NCBI GenBank assembly: GCA_002423205.1
Contig: DIUZ01000002.1
Span: forward strand, 124,001-188,000
Direction: 5' to 3'
From: Micavibrio sp. UBA6145
GTDB taxonomy: Bacteria; Pseudomonadota; Alphaproteobacteria; Micavibrionales; UBA1664
Length of the DNA stretch: 64,000 nt
Made by a program: the position numbers and the translations under genes. A model generated the notes under the pieces. The model was given only the letters and a program-made list of their open reading frames with translations. It was not told the DNA's origin and ran no database searches. This document shows positions 53,485 through 62,243 of this stretch, piece by piece. The number at the start of each line of letters is the position of its first letter. Positions within the stretch are counted from its first letter, which is position 1.

Positions 53485-53577
53485 AAACTTGCATACGTCT
53501 TTGGGTAAGATTATATCCCAAGACCGTCCCATAACAGACGCATTATTCCAATTAACCATATCAACTATTGCGGACCC

Positions 53578-54060
53578 ATGAAGCGCAGCAAACTCGACAA
53601 AATCGACCGTAAAATCCTGCTGACCCTGCAGGACGAAGGTCGCATCACCAATGTCGATCTGGCCAAAAAGGCCGGTATTTCCGCGCCGCCCTGCCTGCGC
53701 CGTGTCCGCGCGCTGGAAGATTCCGGCTATATCCGGTCCTACCATGCGTTTCTGGACGCCAGCAAGCTCGGCTACGGCATTACCGTGTTCGCGCATGTTT
53801 CGCTGTCATCCCACAATGATGCCGACCTCAAGAAATTCGAAATCTGCATCCGTGACTGGCCGCAGGTGCGCGAGGCGCATTTGCTGTCCGGTGAAACCGA
53901 CGTGCTGCTCAAGGTCGTCGCCAAGGACTGGGAGGCATATCAGCAATTCCTGACCTCTAGCCTGCTTGCGACGGAAAATGTCGCCGCCGTACGGTCATCC
54001 ATCGCCATCCGTACCAGCAAGCTGGAACCCGGCGTGCCGATCAGCGACAACGCCAGCTGA
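53578..54060 (+). CDS. Lrp/AsnC-family transcriptional regulator
   Basis: A 160-residue regulator. The helix-turn-helix is in ILLTLQDEGRITNVDLAKKAG and then SAPPCLRRVRALEDSGYI; the ligand-binding RAM domain follows (ITVFAHVSLSS, HLLSGETDVLLKVVAKD). Such proteins form octamers and answer to amino acids. No amino-acid transport or metabolism gene is next to it; its target is unknown. It converges on the Rsm22 gene with a six-base gap. Confidence 0.93.
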   Translation: MKRSKLDKIDRKILLTLQDEGRITNVDLAKKAGISAPPCLRRVRALEDSGYIRSYHAFLDASKLGYGITVFAHVSLSSHNDADLKKFEICIRDWPQVREAHLLSGETDVLLKVVAKDWEAYQQFLTSSLLATENVAAVRSSIAIRTSKLEPGVPISDNAS

Positions 54061-54066
54061 TCACGC

Positions 54067-54966
54067 TTAAAGCGCGTCGCCCCATTTCGCTTTTTTAGCG
54101 GTTTTGTAATGCGCATCACGCTTGGCGATCATCGCATTCTCAAGCTGCCCATCTGATGTGCACAACGGCAATTGCATGACTTTGCCGATGCGTGGATATC
54201 CCACAATACGCGCTTCAAATGGCTGTGCCGGTTTTCGTCCGGCGATCAGGTAAATGAATTTCTCATCCTCATATCCCAGATCCGCGCCTTTAAGTTGCTT
54301 GTGAAGGCGCGTGCGCGAAAGACGCACCGAAAAATGGCACCAGCCATCGCTCTCGCGCTGATACGGGCACTCCAGATGATGCGGGCAGGGTGCGTGAATA
54401 TGTGCCCCCGCCGCTATCAGCATATCGCGCACGCCCATCATCATCGCGTATCCGGCCGGTGTTCCTGTATCGATTAAAATCAAACGGTCCTGCGTGGCAT
54501 CCCACAAAACGCGCGCGGTTTTCACGGCATCCGGCATTTCGTTCAATACATACGCGGCCATCACGATGTCGGCCTTTTCCGGCGCTGAGACAAACGACGC
54601 ATCCGGCACCAGCTTTTGCGCAACACCGCGCATATGCGCATTGGTCTCGATCATCACCGCACGCGCATGCCGCCAGATGGATGTGGCGGCAAGGGTGGCG
54701 GTGCCGGGACCGGCACCAAAATCAAGGATACTGGACGGTGCATCGCCGCTCGTCTGCGCCAGCACATGTTCCACCGCCGCCAGCGTTGCGGGCATGCGCG
54801 TTGCGGCGTAGGCCAGTGCCTCTGTTGCGTTTTGCAGGGCAAGACTGCCTTTACGTTCGCGGTAACGCGCGGACACGTCTGCCGCGGCCTTGGTCAGGCC
54901 CGCATGCCCTTCAATCAGTGATGCAAGAATATCGTCTGTCACGGGTGCAGGCGCTGCACGTCCCAT
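54067..54966 (-). CDS. Rsm22-family rRNA methyltransferase-like protein
   Basis: A 299-residue protein of the Rsm22 family (mitochondrial small-subunit protein and its alphaproteobacterial relatives). SAM-binding motif I is ILDFGAGPGTA; the cysteine region HAPCPHHLECPYQR with WCHFSVRLSRT and then YEDEKFIYL is diagnostic, and the cysteines may bind an iron-sulfur cluster as in the mitochondrial protein. It is linked to small ribosomal subunit assembly; a methyl acceptor is not settled. It overlaps the 3' end of pdxH by 28 bases. Confidence 0.88.
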   Translation of the reverse strand: MGRAAPAPVTDDILASLIEGHAGLTKAAADVSARYRERKGSLALQNATEALAYAATRMPATLAAVEHVLAQTSGDAPSSILDFGAGPGTATLAATSIWRHARAVMIETNAHMRGVAQKLVPDASFVSAPEKADIVMAAYVLNEMPDAVKTARVLWDATQDRLILIDTGTPAGYAMMMGVRDMLIAAGAHIHAPCPHHLECPYQRESDGWCHFSVRLSRTRLHKQLKGADLGYEDEKFIYLIAGRKPAQPFEARIVGYPRIGKVMQLPLCTSDGQLENAMIAKRDAHYKTAKKAKWGDAL

Positions 54967-55541
54967 CCATTGGATGCGTTGCGCGTGAAGACAAAACGGT
55001 CATGCAGTCGGAATTCACCCTGCTGCCAGAATTCGATCCGCGTGGGCACAATGCGGAAACCACCCCAGAACGGCGGGCGCGGAATATCGGTGCCTTCATA
55101 CTGCGCCTCAAGCGCGGATACTTTTTTAAGCAATGTCTCGCGGGAATCCAGCGGTTGTGACTGTTCTGACGCCCACGCGCCGATACGGCTGCCCCGCGCA
55201 CGTGATGCATAATAGGCATCCGATTCCGATGCATCCGCGCGTTCCACGCTGCCCTCGACGCGTATCTGGCGTTCCAGCGATTTCCAATGATAGCAAAGCG
55301 CCGCAAAACCGTTGGCGGTCAGTTGCTGGCCCTTACGGCTGTTTTCGTTCGTAAAAAAGGTAAAGCCCCGTTCGTCCACGCGGCGCACCAGCACCATGCG
55401 TGCGCTGGGACGCCCGTCCTGCGCCGTGGCAAGGCATGCCGCGTCCGGATCGGCATGCTCGGAACCTTTTGCCGCCTCAAACCATTGGTAGAATAGGCTT
55501 AATGGGTCAGCATTACGGATATCCGTTTCCAACATGGTCAT
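54939..55541 (-). CDS. pdxH: Pyridoxamine 5'-phosphate oxidase
   Basis: A 200-residue FMN enzyme that makes pyridoxal 5'-phosphate. The family pattern is complete: DPLSLFYQWFEAA at the start, RMVLVRRVDERGFTFFTN, SRKGQQL, CYHWKSLERQIRVEG, and the C-terminal PPFWGGFRIVPTRIEFWQQG and RLHDR. Length is normal. A second ATG lies two codons inside. It is transcribed leftward with the Rsm22 gene and divergent from the glycine-zipper lipoprotein. Confidence 0.95.
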   Translation of the reverse strand: MTMLETDIRNADPLSLFYQWFEAAKGSEHADPDAACLATAQDGRPSARMVLVRRVDERGFTFFTNENSRKGQQLTANGFAALCYHWKSLERQIRVEGSVERADASESDAYYASRARGSRIGAWASEQSQPLDSRETLLKKVSALEAQYEGTDIPRPPFWGGFRIVPTRIEFWQQGEFRLHDRFVFTRNASNGWDVQRLHP

Positions 55542-55625
55542 TGCTTCGACATCCTTTTGCCCTAAAGTTACTGTGCAATTGAATCAGTATCAATGAGACA
55601 CATAAATGTCCAAGAAAGGGAACAC

Positions 55626-56144
55626 ATGTCGCTTCGTTTTATCGCTCTGACCTCGGCGCTTATCGCCTCCACTGCTTTGGTGGGCTGCGCCGGTACAGGC
55701 TACAACAATACCTATGACGGCGCTGGCAATACCGGCGGCGGTCTGAATAAACAGCAAATCGGCACCGGCGTCGGCGCTGTGGTCGGCGGTCTCGCCGGTT
55801 CGCAGTTCGGCGGTGGCAAGGGTCAACTGGTCGGCACCGGCGTTGGTGTTCTGCTTGGTGCGCTCGTCGGTTCGTCGGTCGGCGCTTCGCTCGACAAGGC
55901 TGACATTGCCTATGCACAGCAGGCGCAAAACCGTGCCTACACTGCGCCGATCGGCCAGACCATTTCCTGGAACAACCCGCAAAGCGGCAACTCGGGCACC
56001 TACACCCCGATTCGTGATGGTCGTGCCAATAACGGTTCGTACTGCCGCGAATACTCGCAGACGATTTACGTCGGCGGCCAGCAGCAGACCGCAACTGGCC
56101 AAGCCTGCCAGAATGCCGATGGCACCTGGAAGATCATCAACTAA
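55626..56144 (+). CDS. Glycine-zipper outer-membrane lipoprotein (17-kDa antigen type)
   Basis: A 172-residue lipoprotein. The lipobox is LVGC (Cys21). A glycine zipper of alternating Gly and hydrophobic residues (about 45-90, GVGAVVGGLAGSQFGGG) is followed by a small beta domain with two cysteines (YCREYSQTIYVGG and GQACQNADGTWKI). This is the layout of the rickettsial 17-kDa surface antigen and of many alphaproteobacterial relatives. Its role is structural or envelope-stress-linked and not settled. AAAGGG precedes the ATG at 55626, and a strong terminator follows. Confidence 0.87.
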   Translation: MSLRFIALTSALIASTALVGCAGTGYNNTYDGAGNTGGGLNKQQIGTGVGAVVGGLAGSQFGGGKGQLVGTGVGVLLGALVGSSVGASLDKADIAYAQQAQNRAYTAPIGQTISWNNPQSGNSGTYTPIRDGRANNGSYCREYSQTIYVGGQQQTATGQACQNADGTWKIIN

Positions 56145-56166
56145 TTGCGTCAATACCACGCACATG

Positions 56167-56199
56167 AAAAGGCCGGATGTATATTGCATCCGGCCTTTT
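56167..56199 (+). terminator. Rho-independent terminator
   Basis: A perfect 13-bp stem AAAAGGCCGGATG / CATCCGGCCTTTT with a seven-base loop, 22 bases after the lipoprotein stop, ending in T residues. Confidence 0.88.
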
Positions 56200-56270
56200 A
56201 TTTAGCCTTTTTTAACGGCACCCCCGCCACAATTAACAGATAAGAAAATACAAAACATATGGTGGGTTCT

Positions 56271-56711
56271 ATGGGGGATTTGCACGTCGGCGTCGCCGCG
56301 ACGTTTAAGGCGACATTCAATAAATTGCGCTCAATGGCCACAGGCATCGTGCCTGACGGTTATCGCCTGCACCCTGACTTTGCCTTCACCTTCAACGGCT
56401 GGCACATCAATGGTCATGCACGGCGTGAGGGACTGGTATCTGACCGTGACGCCAAAAAGGTTCGCATCCTGTTCGATGACGCGGATAAAGACCGGCTGAA
56501 TAATTGCCCCTATATGGCGCGCATGGGCTATTCAATGGATGTGACCCGTAATTACCGTTTTTGCGCCTTTATCTACCCGCGTGGCGGTGAGACGGTGGAG
56601 CAGATCCGCGACTGGGCGGCGGAGCGGGGATTCGTCCATATTTCCGTTCTCAACCGCGATAATGCCCTCCTGAGTTGGGACCATGCCCGCAGGCTTGAGG
56701 CCGTGCGCTAG
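56271..56711 (+). CDS. Hypothetical protein
   Basis: A 146-residue soluble protein that I do not recognise. The middle part reads FAFTFNGWHINGHARREG, then a DDADKDRLNNCPYMARMG segment and FCAFIYPRGGETVEQIRDWAAERGFVHISV, an alpha/beta mix resembling a small ligand-binding or ribbon-helix fold. Two ATGs are in frame; the second (56271) is preceded by GTGGG at a good distance and was chosen over 56259. It has its own terminator and lies between the lipoprotein and fabI. Confidence 0.6.
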   Translation: MGDLHVGVAATFKATFNKLRSMATGIVPDGYRLHPDFAFTFNGWHINGHARREGLVSDRDAKKVRILFDDADKDRLNNCPYMARMGYSMDVTRNYRFCAFIYPRGGETVEQIRDWAAERGFVHISVLNRDNALLSWDHARRLEAVR

Positions 56712-56760
56712 TGTGCTGGTCTGTAAAAGTGCGGAAAACCGGGCATGCTGGGCTGTAGAT

Positions 56761-56787
56761 AGGCGGTTATTCCGCCTTTCCTTTTAT
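56761..56787 (+). terminator. Rho-independent terminator upstream of fabI
   Basis: AGGCGG-TTATT-CCGCCT stem followed by TTCCTTTT, 50 bases after the stop of the hypothetical gene and 43 bases before fabI, which it separates from upstream transcription. Confidence 0.65.
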
Positions 56788-56829
56788 CCGTAAAACGGCT
56801 AAAAACATCTCTTCAACGAAGGGGTTTTT

Positions 56830-57690
56830 ATGGCTGAGCGCAAAGGGCTGATGGAAGGCAAAAAGGGTCTTATCATGGGGGTCGCAAACGACCGTTCCAT
56901 TGCATGGGGCATTGCCGAAGCCTGCGCCGCCCAGGGTGCCGAACTGGCCTTCACCTTCCAGGGTGAGGCACTCGAAAAACGCGTTCGCCCCCTGGCTGAA
57001 TCCGTTAAATCCCCGATCGTCTGCGCCTGCGACGTTACCGACGACGCCTCGATCGATGCGGCCTTCGCCGAAATCGAGAAAAAATGGGGCAAGCTTGATT
57101 TCGTTGTTCACGCCATTGCGTTCTCCGACAAAAAAGAACTCGACGGCATGTATCTCGATACCACGCGCGAAAATTTCAAACGCACGATGGATATCTCGAT
57201 CTACTCTTTCACCGCGATCGCCCAGCGTGCGGCCAAACTGATGAGCGAGGGCGGTTCGCTCCTGACCCTGACCTATTACGGTGCCGAACGCGTCATGCCG
57301 CATTACAACGTCATGGGCGTGGCCAAAGCCGGACTTGAAGCATCCGTGCGCTACCTCGCAACCGATCTCGGCGGCCGTGGCATTCGCGTCAACGCCATTT
57401 CGGCTGGCCCCATCAAAACGCTGGCCGCATCCGGTATCGGCGATTTCCGTTTCATCCTGCGCTGGAATGAACTCAACGCGCCGTTGAAACGCAACGTATC
57501 CATCGAAGATGTCGGCAAATCCGGCCTGTATCTGCTCTCGGACCTCGGTTCGGGCGTGACGGGCGAGATCCTGCATGTAGACAGTGGTTACCACACCGTC
57601 GGTATGGTCCAGCCGGAAGCCGCCGGTGCCACGGCCGAACTGCTCAACCAGATGGCTGCGTCGCAAACCCCGTCCAAAGACGCGGCGTAA
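56830..57690 (+). CDS. fabI: Enoyl-ACP reductase (NADH) FabI
   Basis: A 286-residue short-chain reductase for the last step of each fatty-acid elongation cycle. The cofactor site GVANDRSIAWGIA, the catalytic Tyr149, Tyr159 and Lys166 with the spacing of Escherichia coli FabI, and the substrate loop AISAGPIKTLAASGI are present. The C-terminus is about 20 residues longer than usual. AAGGGG precedes the ATG. It starts the fabI-thioesterase-aroC unit. FabI is the triclosan target. Confidence 0.96.
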   Translation: MAERKGLMEGKKGLIMGVANDRSIAWGIAEACAAQGAELAFTFQGEALEKRVRPLAESVKSPIVCACDVTDDASIDAAFAEIEKKWGKLDFVVHAIAFSDKKELDGMYLDTTRENFKRTMDISIYSFTAIAQRAAKLMSEGGSLLTLTYYGAERVMPHYNVMGVAKAGLEASVRYLATDLGGRGIRVNAISAGPIKTLAASGIGDFRFILRWNELNAPLKRNVSIEDVGKSGLYLLSDLGSGVTGEILHVDSGYHTVGMVQPEAAGATAELLNQMAASQTPSKDAA

Positions 57691-57693
57691 CGG

Positions 57694-58161
57694 ATGATCT
57701 GGTTCAAGGATTATACCCTTCAGGACCTCAAAGACTTCCGCAACGCCAACATGACCGCGCATCTTGGGTTTGAATTCACGCAAGTCGGCCCCGACTTCCT
57801 GAAGGCGCGCCTGCCGGTCGACCACCGCACGACCCAGCCTTTTGGCATCCTGCATGGCGGTGCATCCTGCGTCCTGTCTGAAAGCCTTGGGTCCATCGCA
57901 AGCTGGATGACCATCGACCCGGAAAAATACCGCGCCGTCGGGATCGAGATCAACGCAAACCACATTCGCGCCGTCACATCCGGTTTTGTGATCGGCACAT
58001 GTACCCCGATGCATGTCGGCAAGCGCACGCAGGTGTGGCAGACCGACATCACCGAAGAGGGCACGGGCAAACGCGTTGCCATCTCCCGCCTGACCGTCGC
58101 CATCATCGACCACGGCACGCTGTCGGCGCAAAAAGAAACCATACGTCTGGAAAAAGCATGA
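57694..58161 (+). CDS. Hotdog-fold thioesterase (PaaI/MenI type)
   Basis: A 155-residue acyl-CoA or acyl-ACP thioesterase. The family core TTQPFGILHGGASCVLSESLGSIAS (in parts: PFGILHGG and SESLGS) contains the catalytic Glu and the HGG turn, and EINANHIRAV lines the active site. It lies four bases after fabI and its stop overlaps the aroC start (ATGA). The genomic place suggests release of acyl groups linked to fatty-acid synthesis, but the substrate is not known. Confidence 0.85.
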   Translation: MIWFKDYTLQDLKDFRNANMTAHLGFEFTQVGPDFLKARLPVDHRTTQPFGILHGGASCVLSESLGSIASWMTIDPEKYRAVGIEINANHIRAVTSGFVIGTCTPMHVGKRTQVWQTDITEEGTGKRVAISRLTVAIIDHGTLSAQKETIRLEKA

Positions 58162-59225
58162 GCGGCAACCGTTTCGGCACATTGTTTCAATACCAGACCT
58201 GGGGCGAAAGCCACGGTCCCGCCATCGGCGTTGTCGTTGACGGCGTACCGCCGCGCCTGAACCTGACCGAAGCTGATATCCAGCCGTTCCTCGACAAACG
58301 CAAACCCGGCACATCGCGCTTCGTCACGCAACGCCGCGAAGATGATATCGTTAAAATTCTCTCAGGCACGTTCGAAGGCCAGACAACGGGCACGCCAATC
58401 AGCCTGATGATCGAAAACACGGATGCGAAATCCAAGGACTATTCCGACATCAAGGACAAATTCCGCCCCGGCCACGCCGATTTCACTTACGACGCCAAAT
58501 ACGGCATCCGCGATTACCGCGGTGGTGGGCGGTCGTCAGCACGTGAAACCGCAAGCCGTGTCGCCGCTGGTGCCATCGCCCGCAAGATCATCCCCGGCGT
58601 CACCATTCGTGCCGCTGTCACGCAGATCGGCCCGCATAAAATCAACCGCGATAACTGGGACTGGTCGCAAATCGACCAGAACGATTTCTTCACCGTCGAT
58701 AAAGACGCGGCCGCCAAATGGGCCGATTATCTTGATGATGTGCGCAAGGCCGGATCATCCGCCGGTGCCATCATCGAAGTGCACGCATCCGGCGTCCCCG
58801 CCGGCTGGGGTGCGCCCGTATACGACAAGCTTGATGCCGATCTCGCCAAGGCCATGATGTCCATCAATGCCGTTAAAGCCGTGGAAATCGGTGCAGGCTT
58901 TGAAGTGGTCACGCTCGGCGGCGAAATCAATTCCGACGACATCCGCATGAAAGACGGCAAACCCGATTTTCAGACCAACAACGCCGGCGGTATTCTCGGC
59001 GGTATCTCGTCGGGGCAGGACATCGTCGTGCGTTTCGCGGTCAAACCAACCAGTTCGATCCTGACACCCAAGGCCACTATCGATACATCCGGCCATGAAA
59101 CCGAAATCGTCACCAAGGGCCGTCACGACCCCTGCGTCGGTATCCGCGCCGTGCCGATTGGCGAAGCCATGATGGCCTGCGTCCTCGCCGACCACTTCCT
59201 GCGCCACAAGGCACAGTGCGGATAA
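58158..59225 (+). CDS. aroC: Chorismate synthase
   Basis: A 355-residue flavin-dependent enzyme that makes chorismate from EPSP. Signature segments: SGNRFGTLFQYQTWGESHG (parts FGTLF and GESHGPA), RPGHADFTYDAKYGIRDYRG, GGRSSARETASRVAAG and RHDPCVGIRAVPI. Its ATG lies inside the thioesterase stop (ATGA). The gene order fabI-thioesterase-aroC is usual in alphaproteobacteria. It abuts the stop of the next, convergent gene with no gap and no terminator. Confidence 0.97.
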   Translation: MSGNRFGTLFQYQTWGESHGPAIGVVVDGVPPRLNLTEADIQPFLDKRKPGTSRFVTQRREDDIVKILSGTFEGQTTGTPISLMIENTDAKSKDYSDIKDKFRPGHADFTYDAKYGIRDYRGGGRSSARETASRVAAGAIARKIIPGVTIRAAVTQIGPHKINRDNWDWSQIDQNDFFTVDKDAAAKWADYLDDVRKAGSSAGAIIEVHASGVPAGWGAPVYDKLDADLAKAMMSINAVKAVEIGAGFEVVTLGGEINSDDIRMKDGKPDFQTNNAGGILGGISSGQDIVVRFAVKPTSSILTPKATIDTSGHETEIVTKGRHDPCVGIRAVPIGEAMMACVLADHFLRHKAQCG

Positions 59226-59981
59226 CTAGTGTAGGCGTATAGCGACTGACTGGCCGGATTCCATGTATCCCAGATAGGTGTAGTCGCGCTTGGATTGCGC
59301 GCGCCATTCGTGAAATGCCTTGAACTCGCCGCCCTTCCAGCCTTTGTAATTCCAGTATTCGTCGAACAGGATGACGATGTCAGGCGGCAGTTGATCGAAT
59401 AATGTGTCGAAAATGTATTTGGCCGATGAATAAATATCGCAATCGACATGAACGAATTTCACTTTCGACATATCGTGTTTTGCCATGAATGGTTCAAGCG
59501 TTTCATTGAACCATCCTTTGACCAGTTCAGTGTTGGGGCCCACGGCGTATTTTAGTCCTTCAGGATTGTTGAACTGGCCCTTTTTCCAGATCTGTTCGGA
59601 TGCTGGCAGGCCTTCAAATGAATCGAAGCCGTAAATCTTGCATGATGGAAGTTTGCGGCTGATCAGTGCCAAGCTTTCACCCTGAAAAACACCAAACTCA
59701 AGGGCGATATCGCCTGACCTCATCCCGGCCATATCGACGGCTTGGTTTACCAGCTTAAGACGGCTGTTATAGCCGCCCGGCATTGCGGATGCTTCGAATT
59801 TATCCAGAGATTCAATGTATGCCGCGACCTCATCTCGCACCAGCCGCTTGGAAGCAGCATTGATATTACCGTCTTGCAGATTTTCCTGTACCTGTCTGAA
59901 CAGGTTTTCGACCTTGTTATTGATCTCCTCCATACGCTGCAGCATGGAATGAAGAATGTTTTGCAGGGGATCGTTGGCCAT
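59226..59981 (-). CDS. TylF-like SAM-dependent methyltransferase
   Basis: A 251-residue class I methyltransferase. An N-terminal coiled-coil helix (about 1-50, QRMEEINNKVENLFRQVQE) precedes the catalytic domain: ALEFGVFQGESLALIS as motif I, YGFDSFEGLP, HVDCDIYSSAKYIFDTL and ILFDEYWNYKGWKGGE. The last two match the metal- and substrate-binding regions of macrocin O-methyltransferases (TylF) and sugar methyltransferases of surface polysaccharides. The substrate is unknown. It stands alone, its end touching aroC. Confidence 0.8.
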   Translation of the reverse strand: MANDPLQNILHSMLQRMEEINNKVENLFRQVQENLQDGNINAASKRLVRDEVAAYIESLDKFEASAMPGGYNSRLKLVNQAVDMAGMRSGDIALEFGVFQGESLALISRKLPSCKIYGFDSFEGLPASEQIWKKGQFNNPEGLKYAVGPNTELVKGWFNETLEPFMAKHDMSKVKFVHVDCDIYSSAKYIFDTLFDQLPPDIVILFDEYWNYKGWKGGEFKAFHEWRAQSKRDYTYLGYMESGQSVAIRLH

Positions 59982-60050
59982 AGGCGAGCTTTCTTGTTGA
60001 GCCTAGAAAGCTAAGGATAAAACACGCATCTGACAACGGTCTTGGCAGGG

Positions 60051-61466
60051 TTATTCCGTAAACTCTTCCACATCCGGCACGCGTGAAAACGCGATCTTGG
60101 TGCCGACAAAGCCCGCCTGTGTCTTGGGCTGGTGCCCGAAATGGACGGCCTGGGGGCCGAAATTTTTGACGATCATGTCCATAGCGGCGGAAAGCGCGTT
60201 GTTCTTGGCGCGTGCATTGGTGCGAAATGCCTCGTCGTCTTTGGGCAGCGGCATGACATGGCGCAGTTTCTGTTCCGGCACGGCAATTACTTCCTGCGGG
60301 ATGATGGAGATAAATTCATCTTCATCCAGTTTGTCGTCGTCAGGTTCCGGCGGCACGATCACGGGCCCGCCGCGATATTCAAACAGATCGCCCGTGGTCT
60401 GCGCCTGCGTCTGCAGATGGTTGAGACTGATGCTCACCTTTTTGATCTCATAAGGGTGAAGCCGCCCGATCATCTCGTCCCACATCTCCGCCGTGATACG
60501 CACGAAGGTGAGGGAGTCGCTGGACGGGTTGAGATGCCGCTCACCACCCCAGCGCCGTCCGTCTTTCAGCCGTACCGACATGGAAAAATGCGATGCATAC
60601 AGATTATGCCGGCGCATACGCTGGCACGCCTTGGTGGTCAGGCGTCGCGCGACATCCAGCGCAAGGTCCGGACGGCGCGCATCCGTATCCAGCACCCGGC
60701 TGTGGCCAATCACGACCTTATCGCCGGTAACAGGATCGGGCAGATCGTAGCCATGCACGCGGTACCAGAATTTTTCGCCCTCCACGCTGCCCCACAGGGT
60801 GCGCAACTGCTTGGGCGTCGTGTCCCATAATTGCGGCATGGTCCATATGCCCGCGCGGTTCAGACGCTTTTCCATGTTGGGGCCGATGCCGCACAGATCG
60901 CGCAGATCCATCTCAAGCAACCGCCCCGGCAGATCGCGCCCTTCCAGCACGGTCAAACCGTCCGGCTTTTGCATGTCGCTCGCGGTTTTGGCCAGATACG
61001 AATTGGTCGCAATCCCGATGGAGCATTTGATACACTCACCAACATTTTTGGTAAGGCAGCGTTTGATGCGCATGCCCAGATCAATCGCCGCTTCGCGCGT
61101 GCGGTGCTGCGCGGTCAGGCGCGAATTCATTTCATCGATTGACCAGATTTTGTTGATCGGTGTGTGCAGGGCCATTTCGTTGATCACAAGATGGTGGAAT
61201 TTCACATACACATCGTGCTGCGCCAGAACGCAGACAAGGTCCGGGCACATTTGTTTCGCGTCATAAATCTTGGTGCCGGTTTTAATGCCGTAAGCCTTGG
61301 CCTCGTACGATGCCGCAATGGCGCAGGTGCCATCCGTCATCATCGGCACCACCGCAATGGGCCGCCCGCGAAGGCGCGGGTTCAATTGCTGCTCGACGCT
61401 GGCGAAATAGCTGTTCAGGTCCAGAAGCAGCCAGCCAACGCCGGTATCGGGCGGGGATGTAAGCAT
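60051..61466 (-). CDS. Y-family DNA polymerase
   Basis: A 471-residue translesion polymerase. The metal-binding residues are Asp16 in LDLNSYFASVEQ and Asp111-Glu112 in SIDEM; the helix-hairpin-helix MDLRDLCGIGPNMEKRL and a little-finger domain (about 240-350) follow. The first motif reads between DinB and UmuC (DLNSYF). An acidic, Pro-rich tail (about 365-400) and a C-terminal extension to 471 are unlike the short DinB end. No imuA, dnaE2 or umuD is adjacent. The ATG at 61466 follows GGGG; a TTG six codons earlier is in frame. Confidence 0.87.
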   Translation of the reverse strand: MLTSPPDTGVGWLLLDLNSYFASVEQQLNPRLRGRPIAVVPMMTDGTCAIAASYEAKAYGIKTGTKIYDAKQMCPDLVCVLAQHDVYVKFHHLVINEMALHTPINKIWSIDEMNSRLTAQHRTREAAIDLGMRIKRCLTKNVGECIKCSIGIATNSYLAKTASDMQKPDGLTVLEGRDLPGRLLEMDLRDLCGIGPNMEKRLNRAGIWTMPQLWDTTPKQLRTLWGSVEGEKFWYRVHGYDLPDPVTGDKVVIGHSRVLDTDARRPDLALDVARRLTTKACQRMRRHNLYASHFSMSVRLKDGRRWGGERHLNPSSDSLTFVRITAEMWDEMIGRLHPYEIKKVSISLNHLQTQAQTTGDLFEYRGGPVIVPPEPDDDKLDEDEFISIIPQEVIAVPEQKLRHVMPLPKDDEAFRTNARAKNNALSAAMDMIVKNFGPQAVHFGHQPKTQAGFVGTKIAFSRVPDVEEFTE

Positions 61467-61503
61467 ACCCCACAATAAGAACAAAAGAAGAACAAAGTCA
61501 ATA

Positions 61504-62220
61504 TTACTTACGGCGCAGGCCGATAAGGGCCGAAATAATGCCGTGGAACGTGCTGGCTTCCTGCGATGTCATGCGCGTGCGCGCAAACAGGGATTGCAGG
61601 TTGCGGACAAGGGTAGGGCGCAATTCGGGGGAGCGGAAAAAACCGCCTGCATCCATTTCCGTTTCCATCCGGCCCACCAGCTCGGCAATCTCTTTGGCCG
61701 ATGCGATCCCGGACTCGCCGGTCACAAGCTGCGCCGGTGCGGTGGCATCGCCCGCCGTGAACCATTCGTAACTTACAAGCAGCACCGCCTGCGCGATGTT
61801 CAGCGACGTAAAACCGGGATTGAGGGGAATGGTGATGACACCCGTGGCAATCGCGATGTCTTCATTCACAAGGCCCGAACGCTCAGCGCCGAATAATATC
61901 GCGGATTTCGTATCAGCGCGTAATTTGCGGGCGGCCTCGCGCGGTGTGAATATCTCTTTCACCATGTCGCGCGGCCGTGCCGTTGTCGCCAGGATGGTCG
62001 TGCAATCGGCAACTGCCTCTGCGGTGGAATGATACAGCGTTGCGACCACACCATTTTCAAGCGCGCCCGCAGATGCCGACACGGCCTTTTCAGACGGCCA
62101 GCCGTCACGCGGATTGACGATGCGTAAGTCCGTCAGCCCGCAATTGAACATCGCACGCGCGCACATGCCGATGTTTTCACCGAGCTGCGGGTTGATAAGG
62201 ATAATGGCAGGGCTGGACAT
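61504..62220 (-). CDS. trmJ: tRNA (cytidine/uridine-2'-O-)-methyltransferase TrmJ
   Basis: A 238-residue SPOUT methyltransferase that modifies position 32 of tRNAs. The trefoil-knot signature is complete: NPQLGENIGMCARAM at the start, ILFGAERSGLVNEDI and the knot segment IPLNPGFTSLNIAQAVLL. The frame is open 76 codons upstream, but the ATG at 62220 (MSSPAIILINPQ) is the family start. It lies 37 bases downstream of the Y-family polymerase in reverse order, 23 bases from the phosphoribosyltransferase-like gene, and may be read from that gene's promoter. Confidence 0.92.
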   Translation of the reverse strand: MSSPAIILINPQLGENIGMCARAMFNCGLTDLRIVNPRDGWPSEKAVSASAGALENGVVATLYHSTAEAVADCTTILATTARPRDMVKEIFTPREAARKLRADTKSAILFGAERSGLVNEDIAIATGVITIPLNPGFTSLNIAQAVLLVSYEWFTAGDATAPAQLVTGESGIASAKEIAELVGRMETEMDAGGFFRSPELRPTLVRNLQSLFARTRMTSQEASTFHGIISALIGLRRK

Positions 62221-62243
62221 ACCGAAGTTAAAGACCGTATGGC

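Noticed and set aside
56767..58314. 515-codon minus-strand open frame opposite fabI, the thioesterase gene and aroC
   Set aside because: Shadow of three conserved coding genes; Gly/Asp/His-rich and without start signals.
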